A stretch of 64,000 bases of DNA from an uncultured Alistipes sp. (GTDB taxonomy: Bacteria > Bacteroidota > Bacteroidia > Bacteroidales > Rikenellaceae): assembly GCA_944320685.1 (NCBI GenBank), contig CALUIK010000001.1, positions 744,001 through 808,000 of the forward strand, read 5' to 3'. The stretch's first letter is position 1. Each line of letters starts with the position of its first letter. Below, piece after piece: positions 31,546-40,407 of the stretch. A model generated the notes under the pieces. It ran no database searches and was not told where the DNA came from. It worked only from the letters and a program-made list of their open reading frames with translations. Position numbers and translations under genes: made by a program.

Positions 31546-34125
31546 ATGGAATCCGAAATACTCAAGGGACTGAACGAGGCGCAGCGCGCCGCCGTCATCA
31601 ACTACGACACGCCGTCGCTCATCATCGCGGGCGCAGGGTCGGGCAAGACGCGGGTGCTGACCTCGCGCATAGCCTACATGCTCGAACAGGGCGTGGCGCC
31701 GCACAACATCCTCGCCCTGACCTTCACCAACAAGGCGGCCGAACAGATGCGCAGCCGCATCGAGCAGATGGTCGGCAGCGCCAAAAGCCGCCGCATACGC
31801 ATGGGAACCTTTCACTCGGTATTCTCGCGCATCCTGCGCGAGAACGCCGAACGCATAGGCTACACGCAGAGCTACACGATCTACGAGCCGTCGGACGCGA
31901 AGAACCTCATCAAGGCGATCTGCAAGCAGATGCAGCTCGCCGACGACAAGTACAAGCCCAACCGCATCCTCTCGCGCATATCCTACGCGAAGAACTGCCT
32001 CGTGACGCCCGCGGCCTACGTCGCCAACGCAGCCTATGCGGCGGAGGACCGGCAGGCGCAGATACCCCACTTCGGCGACGTCTACGCCGAGTACTGCCGA
32101 CGCTGCAAGCAGAACGGGGCAATGGACTTCGACGACCTGCTGCTGCAGACCAACATCCTGCTGCGCGACTGTCCCGACGTGCTGGCACAGTATCAGGATC
32201 TGTTCCAATACATCCTTGTGGACGAGTATCAGGACACCAACTACGCGCAGTACGTGATCATACGGCGCCTTGCGCTGCGCCACTCGCGTGTCTGCGTCGT
32301 GGGCGACGACGCGCAGAGCATCTACTCGTTCCGCGGCGCCAAGATCGAGAACATCCTCTCGTTCCGCAACGACTACCCCGAGGCGCGGGTCTTCAAGCTG
32401 GAACAGAACTACCGCTCGACGCAGACCATCGTCAACGCCGCCAACTCGGTCATCGAGCACAACGAGCGGCGCATGGAGAAGCGCTGTTTCTCGGAGGGGG
32501 CGTCGGGCGACCGCATACGCATCATCCGCTCCTACACCGACCGCGAGGAGGCCGAAGCCATAGCCACCGCGCTGCGCGACCGCCTGCGCGCAACGGGCGA
32601 CGGCTGGGACGAGGCAGCCATACTCTACCGCACGAACAACCAGTCGCAGGCGCTCGAAACGGCGCTCCGCCGCCGCGGCATACCGTACCGCATATACAAG
32701 GGCAGCTCGTTCTACGACCACAAGGAGATCAAGGACATGCTGGCCTACATCCGCCTCGTCATCAACCCTCTCGACGACGAGGCCTTCCGCCGCGTCGTGA
32801 ACTATCCCGCGCGCGGCATCGGCGACACCACCGTCGCGCGCATCGAGCAGATTGCGCGCGAGCAGGGACGCTCGATGTGGGAGGCGCTCGACTCGCTCAT
32901 CGCATCGCCCGAGGCCGCAGCCGACGCCGCCACGCGCGCCATCGTGCGCAAGGCGTCGGAGTTCGTGGCGCTGGTCCGCTCGCTGGCGGAGGCGCGCAGC
33001 AACCGCCCGCTCTACGACTTCGGACTGGAGGTGGCGTCGCGGTCCGGCATTCTGGCCCTCTACCGCTCGGAAAACACCCCCGAGGCGACGAGCGCCATCG
33101 ACAACATCGAGGAACTCCTGAACTCCATGCAGCTCTTCCGCGAGCAGCGCGAGGCGGAGATCCGCAACGGCGAGCGCACCGCGGAAGAACAGCCCACGGT
33201 CGAGGAGTGGCTGCAGAACATAATGCTCCTCACCGACATGGACCAGCAGCAGGACGACACCGAAGGGAAGGTCACGCTCATGACCGTACACTCGGCCAAG
33301 GGCCTCGAATACAAATATGTCTACATCGTCGGCATGGAGGAGAACCTCTTTCCGTCGCAGCGGGCGCTCGAAACGCCCGACGGGCTGGAGGAGGAGCGGC
33401 GCCTCTTCTACGTGGCGCTGACGCGCGCCAAGTGCGAGGCGGTGCTGTCGTTCTGCGAAATGCGCTTCAAGTGGGGCAACATGGAGTTCTCGCAGCCGAG
33501 CCGCTTCCTTTCGGAGATCGACCCGCAGTACGTCGATACGGACTGCGACCTTCGGCGCCGCGGCGGCTTCGGCGCGGCCGCCCGCGGGGAAGGGAACGGC
33601 CGCGAGGAGGACTTCGACGGCTTCGACGGCTTCGACCGCAGCGGCGCGGCACGGCGCTACGGGCAGCGGCCCCCATACGGCGCGGTGCAACGTCAGGCCA
33701 GCGGTGCAGACAGGCGGCAGGGTTACGGCACCCCATACGGGGGCGCGCACGACGAGGAGAGGCGCGACGGCCGCACCGCCATCGAAGAGCTCCGCCGCCA
33801 ATACGACGTACGCTTCCAGCGGCAGCGGCAGGCGGCAGGCGGGTCGGGCGCCCCGCAGCGTCCAGCCGCACCCGACCCGCGCCTTGCGGCGCAACCGCGG
33901 CAGCCGGAGAGCCTGCGGCGCATACCCGTGGTGCAGCGCGACGACGACGCCCCCGCCGCGGCGTGCGGCTATGCCGAAGGTGACCGTGTCGAGCACCCGA
34001 AGTTCGGCGCGGGCACCGTAGTGCGCATCGAGAGCCTCACCACCGACCACAAGGTCGTGGTCGACTTCGGCGGGTACGGGCAGAAGACGCTGCTGGCCAA
34101 GTTCGCCAAGCTGCGCAAGCTCTGA
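31546..34125 (+). CDS. UvrD/PcrA-type ATP-dependent DNA helicase
   Basis: An 859-residue SF1A 3'-5' helicase for DNA repair and replication-fork maintenance. Visible motifs: Walker A AGAGSGKT (residues 27-34), LTFTNKAA (Ia), VDEYQDTN (II), GDDAQSIYSFRGA (III), EQNYRST (IV) and VALTRAK (VI). The C-terminus has a low-complexity linker with FDGFDGFDR and Arg/Gln-rich sequence, ending in a Tudor-like domain (VEHPKFGAGTV...), which binds RNA polymerase in PcrA. Bacteroidetes members of this type often carry long linkers. The start at 31546 begins the conserved MESEILKGLNEAQ. UvrD versus PcrA is a naming choice. Confidence 0.93.
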   Translation: MESEILKGLNEAQRAAVINYDTPSLIIAGAGSGKTRVLTSRIAYMLEQGVAPHNILALTFTNKAAEQMRSRIEQMVGSAKSRRIRMGTFHSVFSRILRENAERIGYTQSYTIYEPSDAKNLIKAICKQMQLADDKYKPNRILSRISYAKNCLVTPAAYVANAAYAAEDRQAQIPHFGDVYAEYCRRCKQNGAMDFDDLLLQTNILLRDCPDVLAQYQDLFQYILVDEYQDTNYAQYVIIRRLALRHSRVCVVGDDAQSIYSFRGAKIENILSFRNDYPEARVFKLEQNYRSTQTIVNAANSVIEHNERRMEKRCFSEGASGDRIRIIRSYTDREEAEAIATALRDRLRATGDGWDEAAILYRTNNQSQALETALRRRGIPYRIYKGSSFYDHKEIKDMLAYIRLVINPLDDEAFRRVVNYPARGIGDTTVARIEQIAREQGRSMWEALDSLIASPEAAADAATRAIVRKASEFVALVRSLAEARSNRPLYDFGLEVASRSGILALYRSENTPEATSAIDNIEELLNSMQLFREQREAEIRNGERTAEEQPTVEEWLQNIMLLTDMDQQQDDTEGKVTLMTVHSAKGLEYKYVYIVGMEENLFPSQRALETPDGLEEERRLFYVALTRAKCEAVLSFCEMRFKWGNMEFSQPSRFLSEIDPQYVDTDCDLRRRGGFGAAARGEGNGREEDFDGFDGFDRSGAARRYGQRPPYGAVQRQASGADRRQGYGTPYGGAHDEERRDGRTAIEELRRQYDVRFQRQRQAAGGSGAPQRPAAPDPRLAAQPRQPESLRRIPVVQRDDDAPAAACGYAEGDRVEHPKFGAGTVVRIESLTTDHKVVVDFGGYGQKTLLAKFAKLRKL

Positions 34126-34239
34126 CGCCGCCCCGAAAAAGCGTCCCATACGGCACCGAAACTGTCGTATAGGAGACCTGCGGGCACCAAAAGCGGCGCC
34201 GCGGGGGTGCGCGGCCGGACACATTTCGAAAAAAATCGT

Positions 34240-34247
34240 TACATTTG
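34240..34247 (+). promoter_or_regulatory. -7 promoter box (TACATTTG) for nth
   Basis: TACATTTG lies about 18 nt before the chosen nth start at 34266. It overlaps the upstream candidate start at 34245, which argues for the shorter protein. Confidence 0.5.
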
Positions 34248-34265
34248 TTGACCAAACGAGCGATC

Positions 34266-34940
34266 ATGACCCTCAAGCAACGATACGACGGCATCATCGG
34301 GTGGTTCTCGGACCACATGCCGGCGGCCGAGAGCGAGCTGCAGTACAAGGACCCCTACCAGCTTCTGGTGGCGGTGATCCTCTCGGCGCAGTGTACCGAC
34401 AAGCGGGTGAACATGACCACGCCGGCCCTCTTCGAGGCCTTTCCCACGCCGCAGGCCATGGCCGCGGCCACGGCCGAGGAGATATACCCCTACATACGCA
34501 GCATATCTTATCCCAACAACAAGGCGCGCAACCTCGCGGCGATGGCGCGGATGCTCTGTGCGGAGTTCGGGGGCGAGGTGCCGAGCGACCTCGCGGCGCT
34601 GCAGCGGCTGCCGGGCGTAGGGCGCAAGACGGCAAATGTCGTGGGGGCGGTGATCTGGAACAAGGAGGTTATGCCTGTGGACACGCACGTCTTCCGCGTA
34701 TCGGCCCGCACAGGGCTCACGCGGGGTGCCAAGACCCCCCTGCAGACAGAACTGCAGCTCGAAAAGAACATCCCGTCGCACCTGCTTCCCGTGGCACACC
34801 ACTGGCTCATACTCCACGGGCGCTATGTATGCACGGCGCGGGCACCCAAGTGCGGCGAATGCGGCATTGCGGCATGGTGCCGCACCCATGCCGAGGCCGG
34901 ACGAAAGGGAAAGGCCGCCGCATCGGGGAAGCAGGAATAG
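34266..34940 (+). CDS. nth: Endonuclease III
   Basis: A 224-residue DNA glycosylase/AP lyase that removes oxidised pyrimidines. The helix-hairpin-helix LPGVGRKTANVV supplies the catalytic lysine, and VDTHVFRV the catalytic aspartate. The 4Fe-4S cluster ligands are the C-x6-C-x2-C-x5-C series in CTARAPKCGECGIAAWC. Start MTLKQRY at 34266 is used because the upstream Met at 34245 overlaps the -7 promoter box. The gene follows pcrA by 140 bp and is close to the S41 peptidase gene. Confidence 0.95.
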   Translation: MTLKQRYDGIIGWFSDHMPAAESELQYKDPYQLLVAVILSAQCTDKRVNMTTPALFEAFPTPQAMAAATAEEIYPYIRSISYPNNKARNLAAMARMLCAEFGGEVPSDLAALQRLPGVGRKTANVVGAVIWNKEVMPVDTHVFRVSARTGLTRGAKTPLQTELQLEKNIPSHLLPVAHHWLILHGRYVCTARAPKCGECGIAAWCRTHAEAGRKGKAAASGKQE

Positions 34941-34946
34941 GACGCA

Positions 34947-34954
34947 TATCTTTG
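34947..34954 (+). promoter_or_regulatory. -7 promoter box (TATCTTTG) for the S41 peptidase gene
   Basis: TATCTTTG followed by A begins 7 nt after the nth stop codon and about 60 nt before the ATG at 35015. A -33 TTTG is not clear. Confidence 0.45.
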
Positions 34955-35014
34955 ACACACCCGCCCGCCTGCGGGACGAAAACAACCGTTAAACCGAAAC
35001 AAGTTTACAGACTT

Positions 35015-36868
35015 ATGAACACAACATTATCGAATCTCACCGCAAAACTGCGCAGCGCGGCCCCGCTCCTCGCCATAGCCCTTACGGCCGCGACAGCGCT
35101 GCCGCTCCTCGTCTCGTGCAAGGAGGATAAGAAGCCCGACGAAGACAAGAAGTTCGTCGAGGGAGTGGTCATACCCGCCAACAACGTATCCGACTGTTCG
35201 ATGTCGGAGGCCAACATAACCGTCACCTTCGAGACCATGGATGCATATACGCTCGAGGTGAGCGACACCGAGATGCTCGTCCTCAACTCGGCCGACGCCT
35301 CGGGCGACGTCGCAGGCAAACACTCGGCCCGCGTCACCGTCACGCGCAACGACTCGCCCGACGAGCGCACGGCACAGCTCCTCATCACGGTCAAGGGGTA
35401 CAACCGCACCGTCCTCTACGAGTTCGTGCAGTCGGCGGGCGCCGACGACCCCGTGGTCACGTGGATCGACGAGCGCCTGAGCAAGGAGTATTATTGGCTT
35501 GACGAGTACAACGAGAAGCGCCCGACGTTCGACTTCTCGCTCACATACGACAAGTTCCTCTCGTCGTCGCTGCTGAGCCTCACCACCAACGAGATGGACG
35601 GCGGCCGCTACGACGACGGCACGCGCTACATCTACTCGTACATCGTCCGCACGGGCCCCGCAGGCTCGGCATCGGGTACGCGCGCCGCGCTGCAGACCAC
35701 GGGTCTGGGACTCTACCTGTGCAACACCGTCTGGACGCTCGACGAGCTGCGCATGGGCTTTGCCGTGGAGCACGTCTACCCGGGCTCTCCGGCCGAGAAG
35801 GCGGGCATACAGCGCGGCGACATCATCTCGCAGGTCAACGGCATGGACATCACGCGCAGCAACATGGAGGAGCTGTGGTACAACATCTACTACAACCAGT
35901 ACTCACAGGTATCGCTGCACAAGATCAACTGGTGGGCCACCGACCTCGAGGACGAGGCTTCGCAGATGGACGTGTCGCTCACAGCGGGCGCCTACCATGC
36001 CAACCCCGTGGCTTACCACGGCATCCTCGACATGCCCGACAACATCGCCGACCAGCCCAACAAGATAGGCTACCTGTCATATCTGGGCTTCGAGGCAGAG
36101 TACGATGACGAGCTCGCCGCGGCGATGGCCGACCTGAAGGCCGCCGGAGCCACCGACCTGATCCTCGACCTGCGGTCGAACGGCGGCGGCTCGGTCAACT
36201 CGAGCATCAAGCTGGCGAGCATGATCCTCGACGCCAGCTATGCGGGCAAGGTATACGCCAAGCTGCGCCGCAACCCCGCCAATCCCTACGGCGACGAGGA
36301 GTGCCTGATCACCGAACAGACGACCAACCTCGGCATCAACCACCTCTACATCATCGCCACCGACAACACGGCCTCGGCCAGCGAGATGGTCATAGCGGGC
36401 CTGCGGGGCCTCGACGTGCCCGTCACGATAATCGGCACGCGCACCGAGGGCAAGAACTGCGGCATGGACGTCATGGTGCGCACCATCGACCGCTACGACT
36501 ACGAGTTCGCGCCGATCACCTTCCTCAACTACAACGCCAAGGATTTCAACGACTATGCCGACGGCTTCGAGGCCGATGTCGACATGAAGACCTACTTCGA
36601 CGACGACGCCGACAAGAACCACGTCCAGAACGCCACGATGTTCCCGATGCCGCTGGCGCCGTGGGGCATGGCCACCTACGACATAGCCCTCCACGAGGCC
36701 ATGACGCGCGTCACGGGCGGCACGCTCAAGACCGAGACTGCGGATGCGGCGCCTACACTCACGCGCAGCCTCGTCCCGGGCAGGGTCACGATCGCGCGCC
36801 CCGAGCGCCCGGGCATGACCCTCACCGAGCAGGAGCGCACGCAGATACGCGAGGCACAGGCACGATAA
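35015..36868 (+). CDS. S41-family C-terminal processing peptidase lipoprotein
   Basis: A 617-residue exported lipoprotein with a signal ending LPLLVSC, so it is anchored to a membrane. After a short beta domain (about residues 45-140) comes a PDZ domain (VEHVYPGSPAEKAGIQRGDIISQVNG) and then the S41/tail-specific protease core with LDLRSNGGGSVNSS and the catalytic serine in ATDNTASASEM. Residues after the core, about 520-617, include an acidic segment. It is a periplasmic or surface serine protease of unknown substrate, similar to many Bacteroidales S41 paralogues. Its gene is 17 nt upstream of a phosphoesterase. Confidence 0.9.
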   Translation: MNTTLSNLTAKLRSAAPLLAIALTAATALPLLVSCKEDKKPDEDKKFVEGVVIPANNVSDCSMSEANITVTFETMDAYTLEVSDTEMLVLNSADASGDVAGKHSARVTVTRNDSPDERTAQLLITVKGYNRTVLYEFVQSAGADDPVVTWIDERLSKEYYWLDEYNEKRPTFDFSLTYDKFLSSSLLSLTTNEMDGGRYDDGTRYIYSYIVRTGPAGSASGTRAALQTTGLGLYLCNTVWTLDELRMGFAVEHVYPGSPAEKAGIQRGDIISQVNGMDITRSNMEELWYNIYYNQYSQVSLHKINWWATDLEDEASQMDVSLTAGAYHANPVAYHGILDMPDNIADQPNKIGYLSYLGFEAEYDDELAAAMADLKAAGATDLILDLRSNGGGSVNSSIKLASMILDASYAGKVYAKLRRNPANPYGDEECLITEQTTNLGINHLYIIATDNTASASEMVIAGLRGLDVPVTIIGTRTEGKNCGMDVMVRTIDRYDYEFAPITFLNYNAKDFNDYADGFEADVDMKTYFDDDADKNHVQNATMFPMPLAPWGMATYDIALHEAMTRVTGGTLKTETADAAPTLTRSLVPGRVTIARPERPGMTLTEQERTQIREAQAR

Positions 36869-36885
36869 CCAAAACGACAATAGAG

Positions 36886-38142
36886 ATGAACCTTCGAAAC
36901 ACAATCGCCGTCGCACTCCTCTGTTCGGCGGCGATCGTCGTAGCGGCACGGGACGCCCGCGCCGCGGCGGCGCCATCCGCCCCCCGAGACATCACGGCGG
37001 CGGACAACCCTGCCGGCAACGGCACCTACCGCATAACCCACGGCCCTTACCTTCAGGGGCTGACTGCAGACGGCGTGACGGTCGTCTTCACCACCTCCGA
37101 ACGGGGCTTCTCGCGCGTTGAGGTGCGGCGCGGCGGCACAGGCGGCATCCGCACGTGCGTCTCCGTGAAGGACGGCCTCGTCGCGGCATACGACACGGCC
37201 AACGCCATACGCCTCGACTCGCTGGAGGCTGCCACGGAGTACGAGTACCGCATCGTCTCGACGCGCATCGATTCGTTCGAGCCCTACCGCGTCACCTACG
37301 GCGAAAGCGTCACCACGCCGTGGTACGCCTTCCGCACGCCCGACCCCGCGGCGCGGAGCTTCTCGTTCGTCGCGATGAACGACATACACGACACGCCCGA
37401 GAAGTGCCGCCGCCTGCTCGAAAACCAGCCGCTCGACAGCATCGACATGGTTTTCTACGTTGGCGACATGATGAACTACTTCGAACGGCCCGAACAGCCC
37501 TACGAAAGCTTCATCGACGTCTCTGTCGACCTCTTCGCCCGCCACAAGCCCTTCGCCGTGGTGCGGGGCAACCACGAGACGCGCGGACGTCTGGCGCGCA
37601 CCTACGACCGTTACATACACAACACCCCCGAGGGGCGCTACTACGGCTTCTACACCTTCGGTGACACGGCCGTGGTGATGCTCGACTGCGGCGAGGACAA
37701 GCCCGACAGCCACGATGTATATGCTGGGCTCGCGGCCTTCGACGCCTACCGCCTCGAACAGGTGCGGTGGCTGCGGGAGGTGATCCGCAGCCGCGAGTTC
37801 CGGCGTGCGCGCCACCGCATCGTGCTGCTGCACATACCCCCCGTCGACGAACGCATGGCGCCGCAGGACGAGGCCCTCGTCAGCGGGATGATGGAGTGGC
37901 ACGGCAACGTGCACTGGGGAGAGATCCTGCTGCCGCTGCTCGGCCGCACGCATATCGACCTCATGATCACGGCACACCAGCACTCGTTCCACCTGCTGCC
38001 CGCCATGAAAGGGGTGCACGACTTCCCGATCATCATAAACGACAACCGCAGCGCCATGACGGTCCGCTGCGACGGCGGGGGCGTCCATGTCAAGGTTACC
38101 GACATGGACGGCACGGTAAAACTCGACACCACATTCGATTGA
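36886..38142 (+). CDS. Secreted metallophosphoesterase, purple-acid-phosphatase-like
   Basis: A 418-residue exported protein. A signal peptide is followed by an N-terminal Ig/FN3-like domain (residues about 40-150) and a calcineurin-like phosphoesterase domain. Metal motifs are visible: MNDIHD, VGDMMNY, GNHE, LLHIPP and TAHQHS. The domain order is that of purple acid phosphatase-type enzymes acting on phosphoesters outside the cytoplasm. It shares a strand with the S41 gene and ends at a bidirectional terminator. Substrate is unknown. Confidence 0.88.
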   Translation: MNLRNTIAVALLCSAAIVVAARDARAAAAPSAPRDITAADNPAGNGTYRITHGPYLQGLTADGVTVVFTTSERGFSRVEVRRGGTGGIRTCVSVKDGLVAAYDTANAIRLDSLEAATEYEYRIVSTRIDSFEPYRVTYGESVTTPWYAFRTPDPAARSFSFVAMNDIHDTPEKCRRLLENQPLDSIDMVFYVGDMMNYFERPEQPYESFIDVSVDLFARHKPFAVVRGNHETRGRLARTYDRYIHNTPEGRYYGFYTFGDTAVVMLDCGEDKPDSHDVYAGLAAFDAYRLEQVRWLREVIRSREFRRARHRIVLLHIPPVDERMAPQDEALVSGMMEWHGNVHWGEILLPLLGRTHIDLMITAHQHSFHLLPAMKGVHDFPIIINDNRSAMTVRCDGGGVHVKVTDMDGTVKLDTTFD

Positions 38143-38240
38143 CGCGGATTGCGCAGGCGCCGCATCCGCGGCACACGCGGCATGCCGCACCGCGCCCCGC
38201 CCCGCAGGAACAAGGAGACTGGGAGCGCGCCCTAAAACGG

Positions 38241-38277
38241 AAACGGGCCGGCATCTCGGAAAGATGCCGGCCCGTTT
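38241..38277. terminator. Bidirectional terminator between the phosphoesterase and sppA
   Basis: Perfect 16-bp inverted repeat (38241-38256 with 38262-38277), 5-nt loop, flanked by short A and T runs, between two convergent genes. Confidence 0.88.
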
Positions 38278-38291
38278 CGTTCCGCCGCAGC

Positions 38292-40121
38292 CTAACGGTC
38301 GCCGAAGCGGAAGACGTAGGGCATGTATGCGTATATCCCCTTGCGGCCGATCATGCTCTCGATGCGGCGGTACTCGCCGTAAAGCTCTCCCAGCTCATTG
38401 CGGGCGGTGATCTGCTCGCGCACCTTGATGTTGAACGACTGGAGCATGGCCATGAGGCCCGTCATCTCGTCGGTCAGTTCGACGATGCGGTAGTCGTCGC
38501 CCAGACCCGCCTTGTCGATGGCCACGGCCAGCGCGGCCTTCAGGCCGCCGCATGTATCGACGAGGCCTATCTGCTGTGCCTGCACACCCGACCACACGCG
38601 GCCGCCGGCGATGTCGAGCACCTTCTCTATGGGGAGGTTGCGGCCCTCGGCCACGAGCGCCGTAAAGCGGGCGTATACACGGTCCACACCGCGCATAACG
38701 GCTGCATACTCGGCGTTGTCGAGCGGCTCCATGCCGCTGGCGGCATCCGCATGGCTGTTCGTCGAGACGGCGTCGTAAGTTATTCCGAGCTTGTCATTGA
38801 GGGCCTTGCCGAATGCGGGCAGCTGGCCGTATACGCCGATCGAGCCCGTGAGTGTGGTGCGGTCGGCGACGATGGCGTCGGCGGGGGCCGAGATGTAGTA
38901 CCCGCCGCTTGCCGCGGTCTGCCCCATCGATATTATGACGGGCTTCTTCTGGCGCAGCAGCTCCATCTGCCGCCAGATGATGTCGGCCGCGAGGGCACTG
39001 CCGCCCGGGGAGTTGACACGCACCACCACGGCCGCAATGTCGTCATCGTCGATGGCCTGCTGCAGCGTCTGCGAGAAGTCGTCGGCATAGACGTTGTCAT
39101 CGGGGCCGCTGCCGTCCATCACCATGCCGCCGGCATACACTATTGCGACCTTGGGCGCCGTGAGGTTCTCCACGTCGTACATGAGCGTCGAGGCGTAGTC
39201 GCCCAGCGAGACGAACTGCGGCTCCGCGACGCCGTAATCGGCCTCCATGGCATCCATCACCTCGTCGGCATACATCAGCCCGTCGACGAAGCCGTGCTCC
39301 TCGGCCTCCTGCGGCAGCATCACTTCGAGGTTGTCGGCCAGACGGTTGAGTTCGGCCGTGTCGATGCCGCGCGCCTCGGCTACGGCCTCGGTGATCACGC
39401 CCCACATGTTGTCGGCCAGCTGCTGCATCTGCTCGCGGTTCTCGGGCGACATGTCGGTGCGGGTGAAGGGCTCGACGGCGCTCTTGTACTTGCATGCCGT
39501 GGGACGCAGGATGGTCATCTCGACGCCGAGTTTGTCGATCAGCCCCTTGAAGAAGAGCGAACCCATCGACAGACCCGCCCACTCGAAGCTGCCCTCGGGC
39601 TCGATGTATATGCGGTCGGCCGCCGTGGCGAGGTAGTAGCCCCACTGGCTGTATACCGAGTTGTAGGCCACGACGAACTTGCCGCTCAGGGCCTTGAACT
39701 CGAGGATTGCCTGCCGCAGCTCCTCGAATGCCGCGATCTCGGCCGAGCCCATGCCCGCAAGGTTGATGTATATGCCCTTGATGCGGTCGTCGGACTGTGC
39801 CGCCTCGATTGCGCGCAGGGCGTCGTAGAGAGTGAGCTGGCCGCCCATGCTCATGGTCGTCAGGTCGAACTGCGACATGGGGTTGCGCGAGGGCGCGTCG
39901 ACGAGGTTTTCGGCCAGATCTATGCGCAGTACGGCCTCCTCGGGCACCGTCGCCACCGCCGGCTGCATGAGGCTCGACAGGCTCGAAAATATCCCGAGCC
40001 AGAACAGCCCCGACACGACGCTGCCGGCGACAACGGCCAGCAGCGAGGCAAGGAACACCTTGCCGAACGAGAGATGTCTCTCCTTTCTTACGATCTCTTC
40101 CATATTGCTCTGTTTATCCAT
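38292..40121 (-). CDS. sppA: Signal peptide peptidase SppA, long (67K) type
   Basis: A 609-residue inner-membrane serine peptidase that degrades remnant signal peptides. An N-terminal anchor (about residues 22-45) is followed by two tandem S49 domains. The catalytic Lys lies in CKYKSAVEPF (K213, corresponding to K209 of the E. coli enzyme by the shared YKSAVEPF context) and the nucleophile in GQTAASGGYY (S405). RVNSPGGSALA is the usual oxyanion region. Length matches the E. coli form. It is convergent with the phosphoesterase and divergent from the S46 peptidase. Confidence 0.95.
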   Translation of the reverse strand: MDKQSNMEEIVRKERHLSFGKVFLASLLAVVAGSVVSGLFWLGIFSSLSSLMQPAVATVPEEAVLRIDLAENLVDAPSRNPMSQFDLTTMSMGGQLTLYDALRAIEAAQSDDRIKGIYINLAGMGSAEIAAFEELRQAILEFKALSGKFVVAYNSVYSQWGYYLATAADRIYIEPEGSFEWAGLSMGSLFFKGLIDKLGVEMTILRPTACKYKSAVEPFTRTDMSPENREQMQQLADNMWGVITEAVAEARGIDTAELNRLADNLEVMLPQEAEEHGFVDGLMYADEVMDAMEADYGVAEPQFVSLGDYASTLMYDVENLTAPKVAIVYAGGMVMDGSGPDDNVYADDFSQTLQQAIDDDDIAAVVVRVNSPGGSALAADIIWRQMELLRQKKPVIISMGQTAASGGYYISAPADAIVADRTTLTGSIGVYGQLPAFGKALNDKLGITYDAVSTNSHADAASGMEPLDNAEYAAVMRGVDRVYARFTALVAEGRNLPIEKVLDIAGGRVWSGVQAQQIGLVDTCGGLKAALAVAIDKAGLGDDYRIVELTDEMTGLMAMLQSFNIKVREQITARNELGELYGEYRRIESMIGRKGIYAYMPYVFRFGDR

Positions 40122-40151
40122 TACAATCCTTTTTCGGAAATATATACACTA

Positions 40152-40159
40152 CAAAGATA
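40152..40159 (-). promoter_or_regulatory. -7 promoter box (TATCTTTG) for sppA
   Basis: On the minus strand TATCTTTG spans 40159-40152, about 31 nt before the sppA start. The -33 position is not convincing. Confidence 0.4.
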
Positions 40160-40263
40160 TGAAAAGCACGCGGCAAAAACACCCGTCGCGGGGCAATTTT
40201 TGCCATCGCATGCCCCCTGCGGCCGTAAAACGGGCCGCAACCGGTGCGTCGGAGCACTGCCGG

Positions 40264-40293
40264 TTGTGCAAAAACCATTTTTTCGTAACTTTG
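40264..40293 (+). promoter_or_regulatory. Bacteroidetes-type promoter for the S46 peptidase gene
   Basis: TTG (40264-40266), 19 nt, TAACTTTG (40286-40293) followed by C; spacing and sequence match the consensus. The leader would be about 110 nt. Confidence 0.65.
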
Positions 40294-40407
40294 CACTCCG
40301 GTGCGCGGCCCTTACGGAGTTCCGCCGCAAGGGAGGGACGCACTGGCTTTTACCGGACAACCAAACGATAAAACAACAGGCATACAAACAAAACAAGTAA
40401 CGTGAAA

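Noticed and set aside
31282..34224. A 980-residue open frame on the minus strand opposite the PcrA-type helicase gene
   Set aside because: It is a product of GC-rich third positions in the helicase gene; it lacks family motifs, while the + strand frame has all helicase motifs.
38292..40121. Loss of the catalytic lysine in SppA (Arg at ADRIY)
   Set aside because: Counting against the E. coli sequence from memory shows the lysine is in YKSAVEPF, which is intact here (K213).
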